Assembly: GCA_036365515.1 (NCBI GenBank) | Contig: CM070877.1 | Location: 113,290,011 to 113,354,010 of the forward strand | Direction of reading: 5' to 3' | From: Torymus aiolomorphi | Taxonomy: Eukaryota; Arthropoda; Insecta; Hymenoptera; Torymidae | Length of the DNA: 64,000 nucleotides | Shown here: one piece after another, positions 1 through 11,160 of the stretch | How positions within the stretch are numbered: position 1 is the stretch's first letter | Layout of the letters: each line of letters begins with the position of its first letter | Notes under the pieces: generated by a model | Told to the model about the DNA's origin: nothing | What the model saw: only the letters and a program-made list of their open reading frames with translations | The model's database searches: none | Program-made: the position numbers and the translations under genes

Positions 1-2
1 GT

Positions 3-2635
3 AATGGCCGAAAATATTTATGTGATAGATGCCTACATTACTTTAGAGATATCTCTAAATTAGAATATCATGAACAAGATTGTGCGCAAATCAATAAGTG
101 TAGAGTGAACTTACCTACACCAAGAGACCAAATTTTACAATTTAAAAATTATAATAATAAAGAGAAAGTATCATTTGTCATTTATGCAGATTTTGAGTGT
201 CTCTTGAAACCTATACAAGTTGGGAACGCTTATCAAAAGCATGAGGCATTCAGTGTAGGGTACTACTTAAAATGTAGCTATGATAACTCTCTATCATATT
301 ACCGTAACTACAGAGGACCGAGCCCTGCTGAATGGTTTGCAAGGGAATTGCAAGTTTTAGCTGAGAATGTAGAGACTGCCTTAGAATGTGCAATACCTAT
401 GGAAATGTTAACATTGGAACAAGAACAAGCATTCCAATGCACAAAAACTTGTCATATTTGTGAGAAACCCTTGGGCGAGGAGCGTGTTCGAGATCACTGT
501 CATCTGACTGGAAGGTAAGGTTAAATATGCATCCTTATTACTTAAACATATTACTTTAATTTATTATTGTTATATGTTTCAGATATCGAGGAGCAGCGCA
601 TGAAAAATGTAACCTCAATTACCAAGAGTCATGCAGTATTCCGGTTTACACAATGTAACTGGCTATGACTCCCACTTTCTCATCAAGGCTATTGCTCAAG
701 GTTTTCCTGGTCGGGTTAATCTTTTACCGTTAAATAAAGAACGTTTCATCTCATTTACCAAGCACATCGAAGGAAGTGACATAAACTTTAGATTTATTGA
801 CTCCTACCGATTCATGGCATCATCGCTGGATAAACTATCATCATACCTCGAGGAACTTAGAATTTTGCGGCAAGAGTTCTCTAAAGATGAAGTATTAACT
901 GAAGAAAAATTTCAACTGTTGAGAAGAAAGGGTGTCTTTCCTTATGATTATCTAGACTCTAAAGAAAAACTTGAAGTTTCAAGACTGCCAACGAAAGATG
1001 AATTTTATAGCAAATTAAATAGCAGTCACATATCTGATGAACATTATGAACATGCCAAAAATGTTTGGATAGCATTTAATATAACAAATTTAGGTGAATA
1101 TTCAGACTTGTACTTAAAAACCGATGTACTACTCTTGGCAGAGGTGTTTGAAAATTTTCGCAACAGCTGTCTTAAAGCCTATGGCTTAGATCCAGCACAC
1201 TATTATACAACTCCAGGCCTAACTCGGGATGCCATGTTGAAGTATACAAATATACAGCTTGAGTTGCTCACTGATATTGATCAACTTATGTTTATTAAGC
1301 GTGGAATACGAGGTGGAATAAGTCAGTGTTCAAATCATAATGCCCGAGCTAATAACAAATACATGGGTAGTGACTATGATGTAGATAAAAACTCTAAGCA
1401 CCTCATGTATTTCGATGTAAGCAATCTTTATGGTTGGGCTATGCAACAGTCTTTACCATATGGCGGCTTTCAATGGATTGAAGATATAGAGCATATAAAT
1501 TTCAATATTCCAGATGATGCTTCAATAGGCTATATACTTGAAGTTGATTTGGAATATCCAGAAAATTTACATGATGTACACAAAGATTTACCATTTTGTG
1601 CAAAGCATAAGAAGCCACCAGGCTCCTCAAAAGCTAAATTGCTTACAACTGTTGAAACAAAATTGCGATATGTACTTCATTATCGTAACTTAAAGCAAGC
1701 TCTTGCAAATGGATTAAACTAACAAAAATTCACAGAGTAATGAAATTTAATCAAAGACCCTGGCTAAAAGAATATATCGATCTAAATAGTAAAATGAGAC
1801 AAGGAGCTAAAAATGACTTCGAGAAAAATCTCTACAAATTAATGAACAATGCTGTTTTCGGAAAGACTATGGAAAATGTAAGAAAAAGAGTTAATGTTAA
1901 ATTACTGACAAAATGGGAAGGTCAATATGGAGCAGAAGCTCTTATTGCACGACCAGAATTCCATAGCCGTACAATCATTGATGAAAACCTTGTTCTCATA
2001 GAATTAGAGAAGACAGAAGTATACACGAATAAGCCAATTTATGTAGGTTTTGTGTATTGGATTTATCAAAGACTTTGGTATATGATTTTCACTACAACTA
2101 CATGAAGAAGCAATTCGAGGATCGCTACAAACTGTTGTATACCGATACTGATAGTTTAATATATGAAATAAATGATGAAGATATATATAAAGTGATAAAA
2201 CGCGACATTTCAAATTTTGATACTTCTGACTACCCAGTTGATAACATTTTTGGAATTCCTCAAGTCAATAAGAAAGTTGTAGGCCTAATGAAAGATGAAT
2301 GTAATGGCCAAATTATGACAGAGTTCGTTGGGTTACGTAGTAAAATGTATAGTATTCGTGTAAATGACCAAGATCATGTTAAAAAAGTTAAAGGTGTTAA
2401 AACTGGAGTTGTTGATAGAACCATTACTTTTGATGACTATGTTGATTGTTTATTAAATTTGTCAACACAACACAGAGAGCAGTGTATAATACAATCTAAA
2501 GCACATGTAGTACAAACTGTAAGACAAAAAAAGTTAGCTTTAAGTCCCTACGATGATAAGCGATACTTAATACCTGGGGAAACAGATACTTTACCTTGGG
2601 GGCACTATAAAACTATTGAAATTAATGAAGATTGA
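3..2635 (+). pseudogene. Protein-primed family-B DNA polymerase of Polinton/Maverick type, 5'-partial and frameshifted
   Basis: Remnant of the replicative polymerase (PolB2 family) of a Polinton/Maverick or related virus-like element. The frame is open from nt 3 and the gene begins upstream of the window. Visible in order: a CxxC...H...C finger (about nt 21-83); an exonuclease-type YADFEC motif (about 183-200); an endonuclease-VII-like zinc motif (CxxC, then DHCH) interrupted by an intron; RGAAHEKCN; the exonuclease-like GYDSHF; YLKTDVLLLAEV; polymerase motif A FDVSNLYGWAM (about 1411-1443); motif B with [15 protein letters not shown] (about 1835-1880); and motif C YTDTDS (about 2140-2157). 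It ends in the PWGHYK region usual for the C-terminus. The frame is broken near 640-655, 1715-1725 and 2045-2060, each looking like a one-base indel, so it is almost certainly inactive. An AATAAA lies at 2655-2660. No other Polinton gene (integrase, ATPase, capsid) is present. Family assignment is firm; the exact lineage is inference. Confidence 0.9.
515..582 (+). other. Spliceosomal intron (68 bp) inside the polymerase remnant
   Basis: GTAAGG at 515-520 and a pyrimidine-rich TATGTTTCAG ending at 582 bound a 68-nt AT-rich segment with in-frame stops. Joining the flanks keeps the zinc-motif reading (CHLTGR before, YRGAAHEKCN after) in frame. The size is typical of insect introns. No transcript evidence is available. 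Confidence 0.8.
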
Positions 2636-2797
2636 TTGTAAATGTAGGTTTATTAATAAAAGAAGTTATCTTATATATCACTTGTATTCAATGTAATGCT
2701 AATATAATATGAAAAACTGTAAAAATTATGTTTAATAAACTTCATGAATATTCTATATCACTGTTTCCTTCAATTGATAAATAAATTCTATATTACT

Positions 2798-3187
2798 ACA
2801 CACACACACACACACACACACAATCGCGCGCACACACACACACACACACATAGTGCTCATGTATATCTTACACGAGAGAACGAGATAATGTGAATCACAC
2901 GAGGGTGTCGCGGGTAGGGGGTACGTGCAGTAGTATCTGGGGGAAAACTATATATAGATATACTATCCCAACAAGACCGTCTCAAATAATTCAATGTAGT
3001 ATGCTATTCTTTATGCGAATATTTTATGAGGTAATATATATATAGATATAGTACCTGCATACATAAATAGTGCAAAAATTCATGAGAATTATTATGTATA
3101 TAGTACCTTGCGTACACCAATGGGGGTTAGCCTAGGGAAATTTCGAGGACTAAAATGTTCTAGGGAAATTTGTGGTTGGTCTAGGGG

Positions 3188-3264
<77 letters not shown>

Positions 3265-3490
3265 GCTCATGTATATCTTACACGAGAGAACGAGATAATG
3301 TGAATCACACGAGGGTGTCGCGGGTAGGGGGTACGTGCAGTGGTATCTAGGGGAAAACTATAGATATACTATCCCAACAAGACCGTCTCAAATTACAGAG
3401 ATCAGTGTGCGCAGATATTTGAATCCAACGCGGGAAAGTACGTGCATGCGCAGTGGTGTCTAGGGGAAATACTATATATAGATATACTGC
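2798..3490. repeat. CA microsatellites with a duplicated unit of about 410 bp
   Basis: (CA)n tracts at about 2798-2851 (with a CG-rich interruption) and 3189-3262 are each followed by the same sequence of about 135 bp, starting GTGCTCATGTATATC and ending in CCGTCTCAAAT (2854-2987 and 3264-3392). A third, partial copy of the unit's end (GTATCTAGGGGAAA-like) lies at about 3450-3490. This is a local tandem duplication anchored by the microsatellite. No coding content is credible. Confidence 0.85.
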
Positions 3491-4110
3491 CCATGTATAA
3501 GAGTGGGGCAGAACTCTCCTAGCTTACCTACTATCCGGCCTTACGAGGTGCCATGTCAGGACCTTGTAATTTTTCTAGGGCATCGGACAAGGCCCTAGTG
3601 TTAGCCCTAAGTCAATTTCCGTTCGGGTTATCACGTATAAAGTCACGTGATTTTACACATGCCAAATCGGTTCGAAAAAAGCAAGTTATTAGTGACATTA
3701 TTTAATACGTGATTCGGTATGTACAAAAGCACGTGCTTTTATACATGCCAAATCACGTGATAAAGCACGTGTTTTAGTATGTGTCTAATCACATAATTTA
3801 TCACGTAAAAATTTTTACCAGGGAAAGCTGCAATTTGGTAGCCATTTTTCCAAAGAAGACTCTCGGGTCGCTATAAATAATGTAATTGCAATATAAATAA
3901 CTTCAATATTTTAAATAATTATAAATCTATTATTTTCCTAATTATGGGTGTGATTTTGAAAATGTAAATAGAAATAAATCAAATATATGTACATACAAGT
4001 ATCAATGTAATGTAACATATGTAGACGATTCGGATCACATTCCGTTAAGTGTAAGTCTTTTTTGTGGTGCAGTCATAAAAAAAAATTCGTCATTTAATTT
4101 ATTATTTGAT
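3491..4110. other. Unannotated AT-rich stretch with a CACGTG cluster
   Basis: No gene seen. Four CACGTG hexamers lie at 3644, 3730, 3754 and 3766, several inside larger palindromes such as AAAAGCACGTGCTTTT. They could be E-box-like sites or the remains of a palindromic repeat; the latter is more likely in this context. Confidence 0.5.
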
Positions 4111-4118
4111 TATTGTTC

Positions 4119-4159
4119 CACACGGCGTGCGGAAAGTTCGATTTCCCGCACGCCGTGTG
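4119..4159. repeat. GC-rich hairpin
   Basis: CACACGGCGTGCGG at 4119 pairs with CCGCACGCCGTGTG ending at 4159, with a short loop of about 10 nt. It is probably the remnant of a small palindromic element. Confidence 0.8.
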
Positions 4160-4441
4160 AAAAAATACTGTACGTAACTCGTGCGTGAATTACGTACTTC
4201 CGTTACTCGTTGCGTAATGTACTATAATATTATATACTTATTTATCTTGTAAAACGTATAAAATTGACTAGAAAAACATTTTTTCTCTATTTTTCGAAGC
4301 GAATAGAAAATTACAATAATGGATTATAAAAAAGTATCAGACTGACAGTCTGTGGTCGATTTATTCCTGCACAGTATGATAATTTTTACTGAGCGCTCTT
4401 GTCATTTTTCGACTAATATTCTCTTAGTGTACGTGTGTTGT

Positions 4442-4515
4442 CAGGGCCTTCTTTGTCCATAGGCCGAAGAGGCCCGGGCTTAGAGCCCCAGGCTTTTGGG
4501 GAGCCCCGAAGTGCC
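4442..4515. mobile_element. hAT-like terminal fragment
   Basis: Starts CAGGGCCTTCTTT and is followed by GGCC/CCCC-rich sequence, as at the ends of many insect hAT and MITE elements. A matching opposite end (GGCCCTG) lies at 39096, but the flanks share no 8-bp duplication, so these are probably separate fragments. Confidence 0.5.
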
Positions 4516-4518
4516 TTC

Positions 4519-5530
4519 AAAAGTAGCCGGGGGATATGAGGTCCACGCATATAAGGAAGTCATGTATAGATGACAGAAAAGCTAAACGATTATTTAAATA
4601 ATTTTTAAACCCAAGTAGCCGGGGACGCGAGGCCCACACATATTAGAGAATTTCGTAGGTGTGCAACAATAAGCAAGACAATTATTTAAACAATTTTTAA
4701 ACCCAAGTAGGCGGGGCATATGAGGTCCACGCATATAAGGGAGTCATTTAGAAATGAAAAAATAAGCAAAACGATTATTTAAATACTTTTTAAACCCAAG
4801 TAGGCGGGGGATATGAGGTCCACGCATATAAGAGTCATGTAGACATGACAAGATAAGCAAAAAAATTATTTAACTAATTTTTAAACCCAAGGAGCTGGGG
4901 GATATGAGGTCCACGCATATAAGAGAGTCATGTAGACATGAAACAATAAGCAAAAAGATTATTTAAATAATTTTTAAACCCAAGTAGCCGGGGGACGCGA
5001 GTTCCTCGCATATAACGGAGTTACGTAGACATGCGACGTAAGCAAAACTTTTATTTCAAAAATTCTTAACCTCTATAATTTAATTTCCTTATATGCGTGG
5101 ACTACATATTCATGTCTACATGACTCCCTTATATGCGTGGACCACATATCCCCTGGCAACTTGGATTTTAAAATTATTTAAATAATCGTTTTGCTTATTT
5201 TTTCATGTCTACATGACTCTCTTACATGCGTGGACCTCGTATCCCCCGCCTACTTTGGTTTAAAATTGTTTAAATAATTGTTTTGCTTATTGTTGCTCGT
5301 CTACGTAATTCTCTAATATGCGTGGACCTTGCGTCCCCCGGCTACTTGGGTGTAAAAATTATTTAAATAATCGTGTTCTAGTTCTACGTAACTCTTTTAC
5401 ATGCGGGGACCTGACATCCCCCACCTACTTGGGTTTAGAAATAATTTTAATAATTGTTTAGCTTAGCTTGCACGTCTACGTAACTTCATTCTTTGTTTGG
5501 TCCTCACGTGACCCGCCTACTCGCGTGCGC
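4519..5530. repeat. Palindromic array of 92-bp tandem repeats (P5), foldback-like
   Basis: Six direct copies start with AAGTAGCCGGGGGATATGAG-like sequence at 4521, 4613, 4705, 4798, 4889 and 4982 (spacing 91-93 bp). From about 5080 the same unit runs in reverse complement (TTATATGCGTGGACC...CTACTTGGG) for about five degenerate copies. Inverted arms made of internal tandem repeats are the hallmark of foldback transposons. The same module, diverged, forms the core of the element at 47254-49688. No clear terminal sequence or target duplication is visible here. Confidence 0.85.
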
Positions 5531-6732
5531 TCGCTGTTTAATACTCATGCCGCTAGAGCCGCCCGAGCGCTCAATTGGCGAAGGCCTCTAGTGCGCAGGT
5601 GCCAGAAGACAGTAAAGTATCGACGCACTGACTCGTGACAGCATTGCGGCGGGAAATTCAAAATTGCTCAGCGGAAAATTTTTTAAATTAGCAGGTGAAT
5701 TTACATTTGAAGAAATAATTCAGAAAGTTCTAATTTATGATACAACTTTTTTCATAATGTGCGTAAAGTACGACGATACGCACCGAAAATGATGCATATT
5801 AACGTACTTTACGGACACTAAAAAAATAATGTTCGATACATGAGCCTAAACTTTACGCCCTAGTATCGAAAATTACTATTATTATCTTATATTTATATTT
5901 GAAATAGGATTATATGAGAAAGGTAAGGTAGTGGATCCGGTTCTCGATAGGTACCCAGTTGTCGATAAAAGCGGAATAAAATGCAATTTTACGCTATTTT
6001 TAACAATTTTGTGATGAATCAAAATTTCTGTTCGCTTTAGAAATATCCAGGAATTAATATATTCACTTGTACACGGTCAAACAGTGGCATCTATTGCGTA
6101 AATAAATAAGTTACAAATCAGTCTCCGATTCGACTCGTTTCTCTGCCATTGCGTTAGCAACGAGGCTAACAGAGAGCGGATCTTTGAGAAATACGTTTTC
6201 ACAGAAAATGAGAGTTTTTTAACACTTTTTTGATGCAACCACATAAAAGATGAGTCAAAAAATTCAACTCAAACTGGTAAGACGAAATTTACTTTCTATC
6301 TTGTATTTTAATTAGGTTATCGGAAATACCTTCCACAAATGTACGTATAACCCAGCTTTCGATAGCGATTTACTGTTGATGAAAAAGACGTTTATTTTTC
6401 ATTATAGTGTTTTTTCACAATAAATAAAGTAAAATAAAGCAATGAATCATAAAGAAGTAATTATGTTAATATATTTAGGTATGACTTTTTGTTTCTTTTT
6501 ATGTTCTCAGAATCCAACCTCACTCTGATATAAACAACATTTGTAACATAACATAACCTCCCTGTCTCATTATCGAAATCTGGGTCTTCCACTTATCGAC
6601 AACTGGTCCCATGCGTTAAATCATTATCGAGAATTGCGTCCATCAGACTTTTTTTTCTTTACCGTATTTTTAATACATGTCAATGCGAAAATGCATTTCA
6701 ATTATTTTATTTGGATAATAAATAACTATATT
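5531..6732. other. No gene recognised
   Basis: AT-rich non-coding sequence with many stops. About 25 bp at 5932-5956 (GGTAGTGGATCCGGTTCTCG) recurs inverted near 38510-38540 (GAGAACCGGGTCCACTACC), just outside the giant inverted duplication. It may mark a shared older flank. Confidence 0.5.
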
Positions 6733-6974
6733 AAGGGGGTTAGTGCGGTAACATACAAGCCAAAAGTACAGCTGGTCGAACGCCGTACGCCTCACGCTCT
6801 CTCGAGTCTCCCCACTCTCAAAATTTCACGAGAGACTGTCCACGCACACATAGCGCCGCTTCATCTGTGTGTACATACACATAGAAGCGCTACGTCTGTG
6901 TAGACACACACGCAGCGAGCCTTCGTTTGTTTACACGCACACAAGGACACGCGCGGCGTCGTCTACCCTGAGGC
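6733..6974. repeat. Outer edge of left arm: TTAAGGGGGTTAGTGCGG boundary
   Basis: TTAAGGGGGTTAGTGCGG at about 6733 is mirrored by GCACTAACCCCCTTAAG near 38425-38440. Between this edge and 6975 the two sides diverge. The short reading frame here is low-complexity (TCTGTG/CACACA-rich) and unlikely to be a gene. Confidence 0.5.
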
Positions 6975-7167
6975 TACACGGAAAAAAATTAAGGACTGGA
7001 AAAGCACTTATGATACAAGACTGCTTCGTTAAATAAGAATTAGTGACACGACAGCTCTGAATTTTGAGCGCGTAAAGCTTGTTGTCAAAAGTGCCGAAAA
7101 AGATAGAAGACCATCGCTGTTTTAGCACTCGCTCCGAACAGAACAAGCTCGTTGTGTTTAATGCCGG

Positions 7168-7572
7168 ATGGGATATTTCGAGAGAGCGCGTCCAGCTCGA
7201 AACAAGTACCGACAGAGTTTGTCACCGCGGCGAGGTATACGAGCTCAGCGTACTAGTCGAATAGACTCGCGGGGCTGGCCGGGAGAGCACAGGGCATTTC
7301 GAGCGACATGCCGTCGGGCGGCAGAGCGCGCTCAGCACGAGACGAGTAGGGGAGAGCGCTCCCCACTCCAACTAATCCAGGAGCCTACCGAAAAGTGGCC
7401 GCTCGCCACTTGCGACTATTTGGAAGACCTCGCGGCGCTCGGAGCCCCATACGATCGTCTAGCCGAGCGCGTTCAGTACGGTAAGAGTGGCGACAGCCCT
7501 CCGCACTACAGCTACCTTTGTCAGCTCGATCAACTTGTGCATTTGTCTACCGCGGCAGACATCGTTTATTAA
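7168..7572 (+). CDS. Hypothetical 134-aa ORF in a GC-rich island, copy 1
   Basis: Arg-rich N-terminal half (RARPAR, ATCRRAAERA) and a more ordinary C-terminus ending TAADIVY before a TAA stop. No domain recognised. The island at about 7150-7565 is markedly GC-richer than the surrounding AT-rich repeat. A second copy with an identical translation lies at 37500-37904 on the minus strand, but the flanking non-coding sequence is also almost identical, so identity alone does not show selection. No intron or signal peptide is evident. It could be an exon of an unknown transposon protein or a chance ORF in GC-rich sequence. Confidence 0.3.
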   Translation: MGYFERARPARNKYRQSLSPRRGIRAQRTSRIDSRGWPGEHRAFRATCRRAAERAQHETSRGERSPLQLIQEPTEKWPLATCDYLEDLAALGAPYDRLAERVQYGKSGDSPPHYSYLCQLDQLVHLSTAADIVY

Positions 7573-9178
7573 ATCGGTTACGCAGAGAAGAAATTCGTTT
7601 ATTAAATCGGTTTAATTTATTATATTTATTGCTTTTACATTTATGAATATGTTAGGTAATAAAAAAAAAACAAAATTTTCAGAAAATGCTTTTATTGGAC
7701 AAATAAGTCAAAATTATAATTTTTGAAAAACCTTATTACAAATATATTGAAATGAAAGAAAAACAATTTATCTCGATTGATTTATATTTTCAATATTTTC
7801 AATAATAATGCATAACTACTATATTTCTTCAATTCATTTCAAAATGCAGCGCAATCATTACACTCACATTTTGTTATCTTTCCTATAAAATAAAATTAGG
7901 AAGTAGTTTTTCTATTACTGATCTAGGGAATATGCAAATAATGTTCGAAAAAGGGTTTCATCGTGCTATTAATTAGACAGTTTTACTATCTATTTTCTAA
8001 CTTATTAGCCTTTTCATATAAATAAATTTCTACTTGGATAATGTGGCTTCAGCTATACCTGTATTAAATTGAATAAACAAGGTATCAATTCAGAAATCTT
8101 ATTTCCGTGATTCTAGTAATCAATTATAATAGTTTATTGTTGATCGCTGCATAATATCCACTTACAAAATTGTATACGTTTCTATTACAATCTACGTAAT
8201 TCCCACAAATACACAATTTTTTTTGAAAAGAGCGAAAATTTAAAATTGATTTCAAATCCTCGCTAAAGAGCACGCCCAGCGCGCTTGAACTGGCTAATCT
8301 TTTTAAACATATGAACTGCATCGCATTCTCTTATCCCCATCGACAGATTCAGATATTTCTTTAAAATAAGTGTTTTAAACTTATTTTTATTACATTATTA
8401 TAAAGTATTTCCTTGATTACATTCATATTGTAAATATTATCTTCTATATTTTCGAGAAGTATAATTTAAATGGAAGACTTTATTATATATAAGTATTTTT
8501 ATACCACTCTAATCTTAACATCATAACTTTAATCATTATTCGGCTCTCGTGGTATAAAATACGGTCCGAAACTGCGGTGCTTAAGAGAATTTTTACTTCA
8601 TGCGACTTTTCGCACGAAAAATTTGTCTTCATCTTGAGTGATTAAATGGATTGTATTTTTAACCCTTTTCTTACGTTACCTTTGATTGCTTATATTTTCC
8701 TGAAAAATCAATATTTTTTAACGAATCAGAGCTTAAATTTTAGCTCTTACTATCCACTTTTATAATTTTTTTTCTCGTTTTCGTATCTTAAATACTTGCA
8801 ATGTGACAGTCAATACAAGAGACACCATTTTTTTAACGAAATAGAGGATATTTGAGATGAGATTGCCCATATCTCAAGAAAAAGAGCCTATGAGATGGAA
8901 TTTGTCAGACTGGGCTTCATTTTTAGATACCAGAAATCGACTCTCCAATGCTCGCGAAAATCTGTTTCCCGGAGGGTGTGCACTCTCCTTGTAAGATCTC
9001 AAAACGTTTTCACAAAAGGCATTTTTTTAATAATTTAAAGAAATAAAAAATTCATCCAAGTGCGCACAGAAATAATGAAAAATTGATGTTTGTTTTTAGT
9101 TTCATGAAAGTGCGTTCGTTCATAATTACCTTTATGATAGAAGGACATGTTCATACAACCATAATTTAGTAAAATTTC

Positions 9179-9926
9179 TTTTTCTTCATCCCCTAGCCGA
9201 AAGTACGGTCTTCCCGGCTCGATTTCGCGCCGGGAAGAGCGACTTTTGTGGCCGCTCTTTGTTGATCGTTGCGTGGCAAAGTCCGCGACAGCGCACGTGT
9301 TGTAAACCTTCCAAATGTGATGACAAGAAAATCAATTGTAAAATCGGAAAATTGAAAAGATATAGGGGTATTTAATTAATTTTTTGTTATTATTAATATA
9401 TTGAACAATATATTTATAACTCTGATAATCAATTATGTTCTTATATTGCATACACGTTGTCAGAAAGCTTCTATACATATATAGACATGATGTTTACATT
9501 TTGAGTTTCAAGACATGGTGTAGCTATATACTTAAATGTGAAAGTTTTTTGAGTCTCATTCTATAATGTATGGCTTATTGGATAGAAAAAGACAAACAGA
9601 GGAACCATTGAGAGGTTGTTCTGTAGTTGAAATGAGTATCAATTAAGTATGTACATATTGTTGGTCCATCATCTTTTTAAGTATCTTTTGCTAGTGCTTT
9701 TGATGCCCGCCCCGACCAGCAAAACCTCGGTTTCGCCTCGGTTTTGCAAAAGTCGGACGGGCATCAAAAAAAGCAGAAGTCGAGCCTTACGCTCCGCGAT
9801 ATGTAAAGTGGCGCTGAAGCAGGCCTTTTATACATATGGCCGAGCCGTAGTTAGCAACCAACAACGCTATTTTATTAATTAATATCAAAATTATATGGAC
9901 GTACTTTCGGCGGGGATGAAGAAAAA
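9179..9926. mobile_element. TIR element inserted in the left arm
   Basis: Left end TTCTTCATCCCC followed by GCCGAAAGTACG; right end CGTACTTTCGGCGGGGATGA then AGAA. The terminal inverted repeats are about 24 bp. The corresponding place in the right arm (about 29584) lacks it, which shows it is an insertion. Inside are a GC hairpin at 9212-9238 and a larger one at 9698-9772. No transposase is seen. Confidence 0.7.
9698..9772. repeat. Long GC-rich hairpin with CTCGG..CCTCGG tip
   Basis: TTTTGATGCCCG at the left pairs with CGGGCATCAAAA at the right, and AGCAAAACC with GGTTTTGC. The tip reads CCTCGGTTTCGCCTCGG, similar in style to tips of other hairpins in the window. Confidence 0.75.
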
Positions 9927-10031
9927 TAGTATACGACACTTGGCCAGAATGTTGGATGCCCTGGACGGCGCGCATCGACGCCCTCGGCTTCGCCTCGAGC
10001 GTCAAAATGCCTTGTGTCGTAATATACTATT
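9927..10031. mobile_element. Short palindromic MITE, TAGTATACGACAC ends
   Basis: TAGTATACGACAC at the left and GTGTCGTAATATACTA at the right form inverted ends around a hairpin with tip CTCGGCTTCGCCTCG. It directly abuts the preceding element. The ends resemble those of the three-hairpin family (GTAYATTACGAYAC, TA-flanked), suggesting a short relative. Confidence 0.65.
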
Positions 10032-10635
10032 GGTCTGCAAATGTATGCAATCACTTCTTTAATTAGAAACTATGCAACGGTAACACGAATATTAAAAGTT
10101 TCATAGATTTTCCCAAGGGAGTCATGTAATCAACGAACGCGGGAGCGCTCCGAAGGAAAATTATAGAAGAAGCCTAAAAGGAGCGACCCGTGCTACATAT
10201 ACATTGAAATGGGTGTAAGAAAAATTCAATGCGCTTTTACGTATATTGCGTTAGTTTTTACTATATAACATATCCCTCTTAATCGAAAGCCATTTCATTG
10301 CTATACTCAAATCAAAAGATTTTATTTAAAAAGATTATCTCGTTCAACAGATATAGATGGCTGAATTTTTGTATGTGCAGTTTCTTTTCCGAATTTTTCT
10401 TCTCCTTATTTCGATATCCGGTTTGCAGCTCTTACGACACTTCCGGTTGTCGTCTATCTTACGCTTATATATCTATATATATATATAGTTATAGCATATC
10501 GTATAGTAAATAAATCTCACTCGACTCGAAAAGAAAGAGAGAGAGAGAGAGTATATAAGAACAACAAAATTTTGTGACTACAAATGACTACAATAACCTC
10601 AAAATATCCTATGGTATTTTTATTCTCTTATATAG

Positions 10636-10641
10636 AATCGA

Positions 10642-10736
<95 letters not shown>

Positions 10737-11072
10737 ATAATAAAACGAACAACTGTAATTCTAAAATAACTTCGAAATATGGTATGATTATATATATTTT
10801 TATAATTACAATCAGCTGATGGTATGGCATCATATACTTTTATATATAGATAAGTATTCTTTTTATACTAGAAGATATATCATGTAAAATATAATACAAT
10901 AAAAAATCGAAACTTTGTGTAAACTTTTTCATTTTCAGATTATACAATTCTCAGTCTTTGGTGAATTTTACATATCATATTATATTATAACTAATGATAT
11001 TGAAAATCCCTAAACTAACACTTTTTAAAATAAGTAAAACTTTGGCGAGTATAAGTGTATTTGTAATCTCTC

Positions 11073-11108
<36 letters not shown>

Positions 11109-11160
11109 CTCTCTTTCTCTCCCTCTTTCTCTCCATCTTTCTCTTTTTCCCCCTCTCTCC
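10636..11160. repeat. GA and CT microsatellite tracts of the left arm
   Basis: (GA)n at about 10643-10731 and (CT)n-rich sequence at about 11069-11160. Both have orthologous tracts in the right arm (26687-26757 and 26275-26355). The predicted Arg-Glu and Leu-Ser repeat proteins here are artefacts of the dinucleotides. Confidence 0.9.

Noticed and set aside
3..2635. A complete Polinton with further genes downstream
   Set aside because: No integrase, ATPase, protease or capsid-like reading frame follows; sequence after 2.66 kb is microsatellite and other repeats.
10574..10833. ORFs of alternating Arg-Glu or Leu-Ser
   Set aside because: Pure translation of GA/CT microsatellite, open on both strands; the same applies near 14863-15111, 26590-26805 and 34826-35150.
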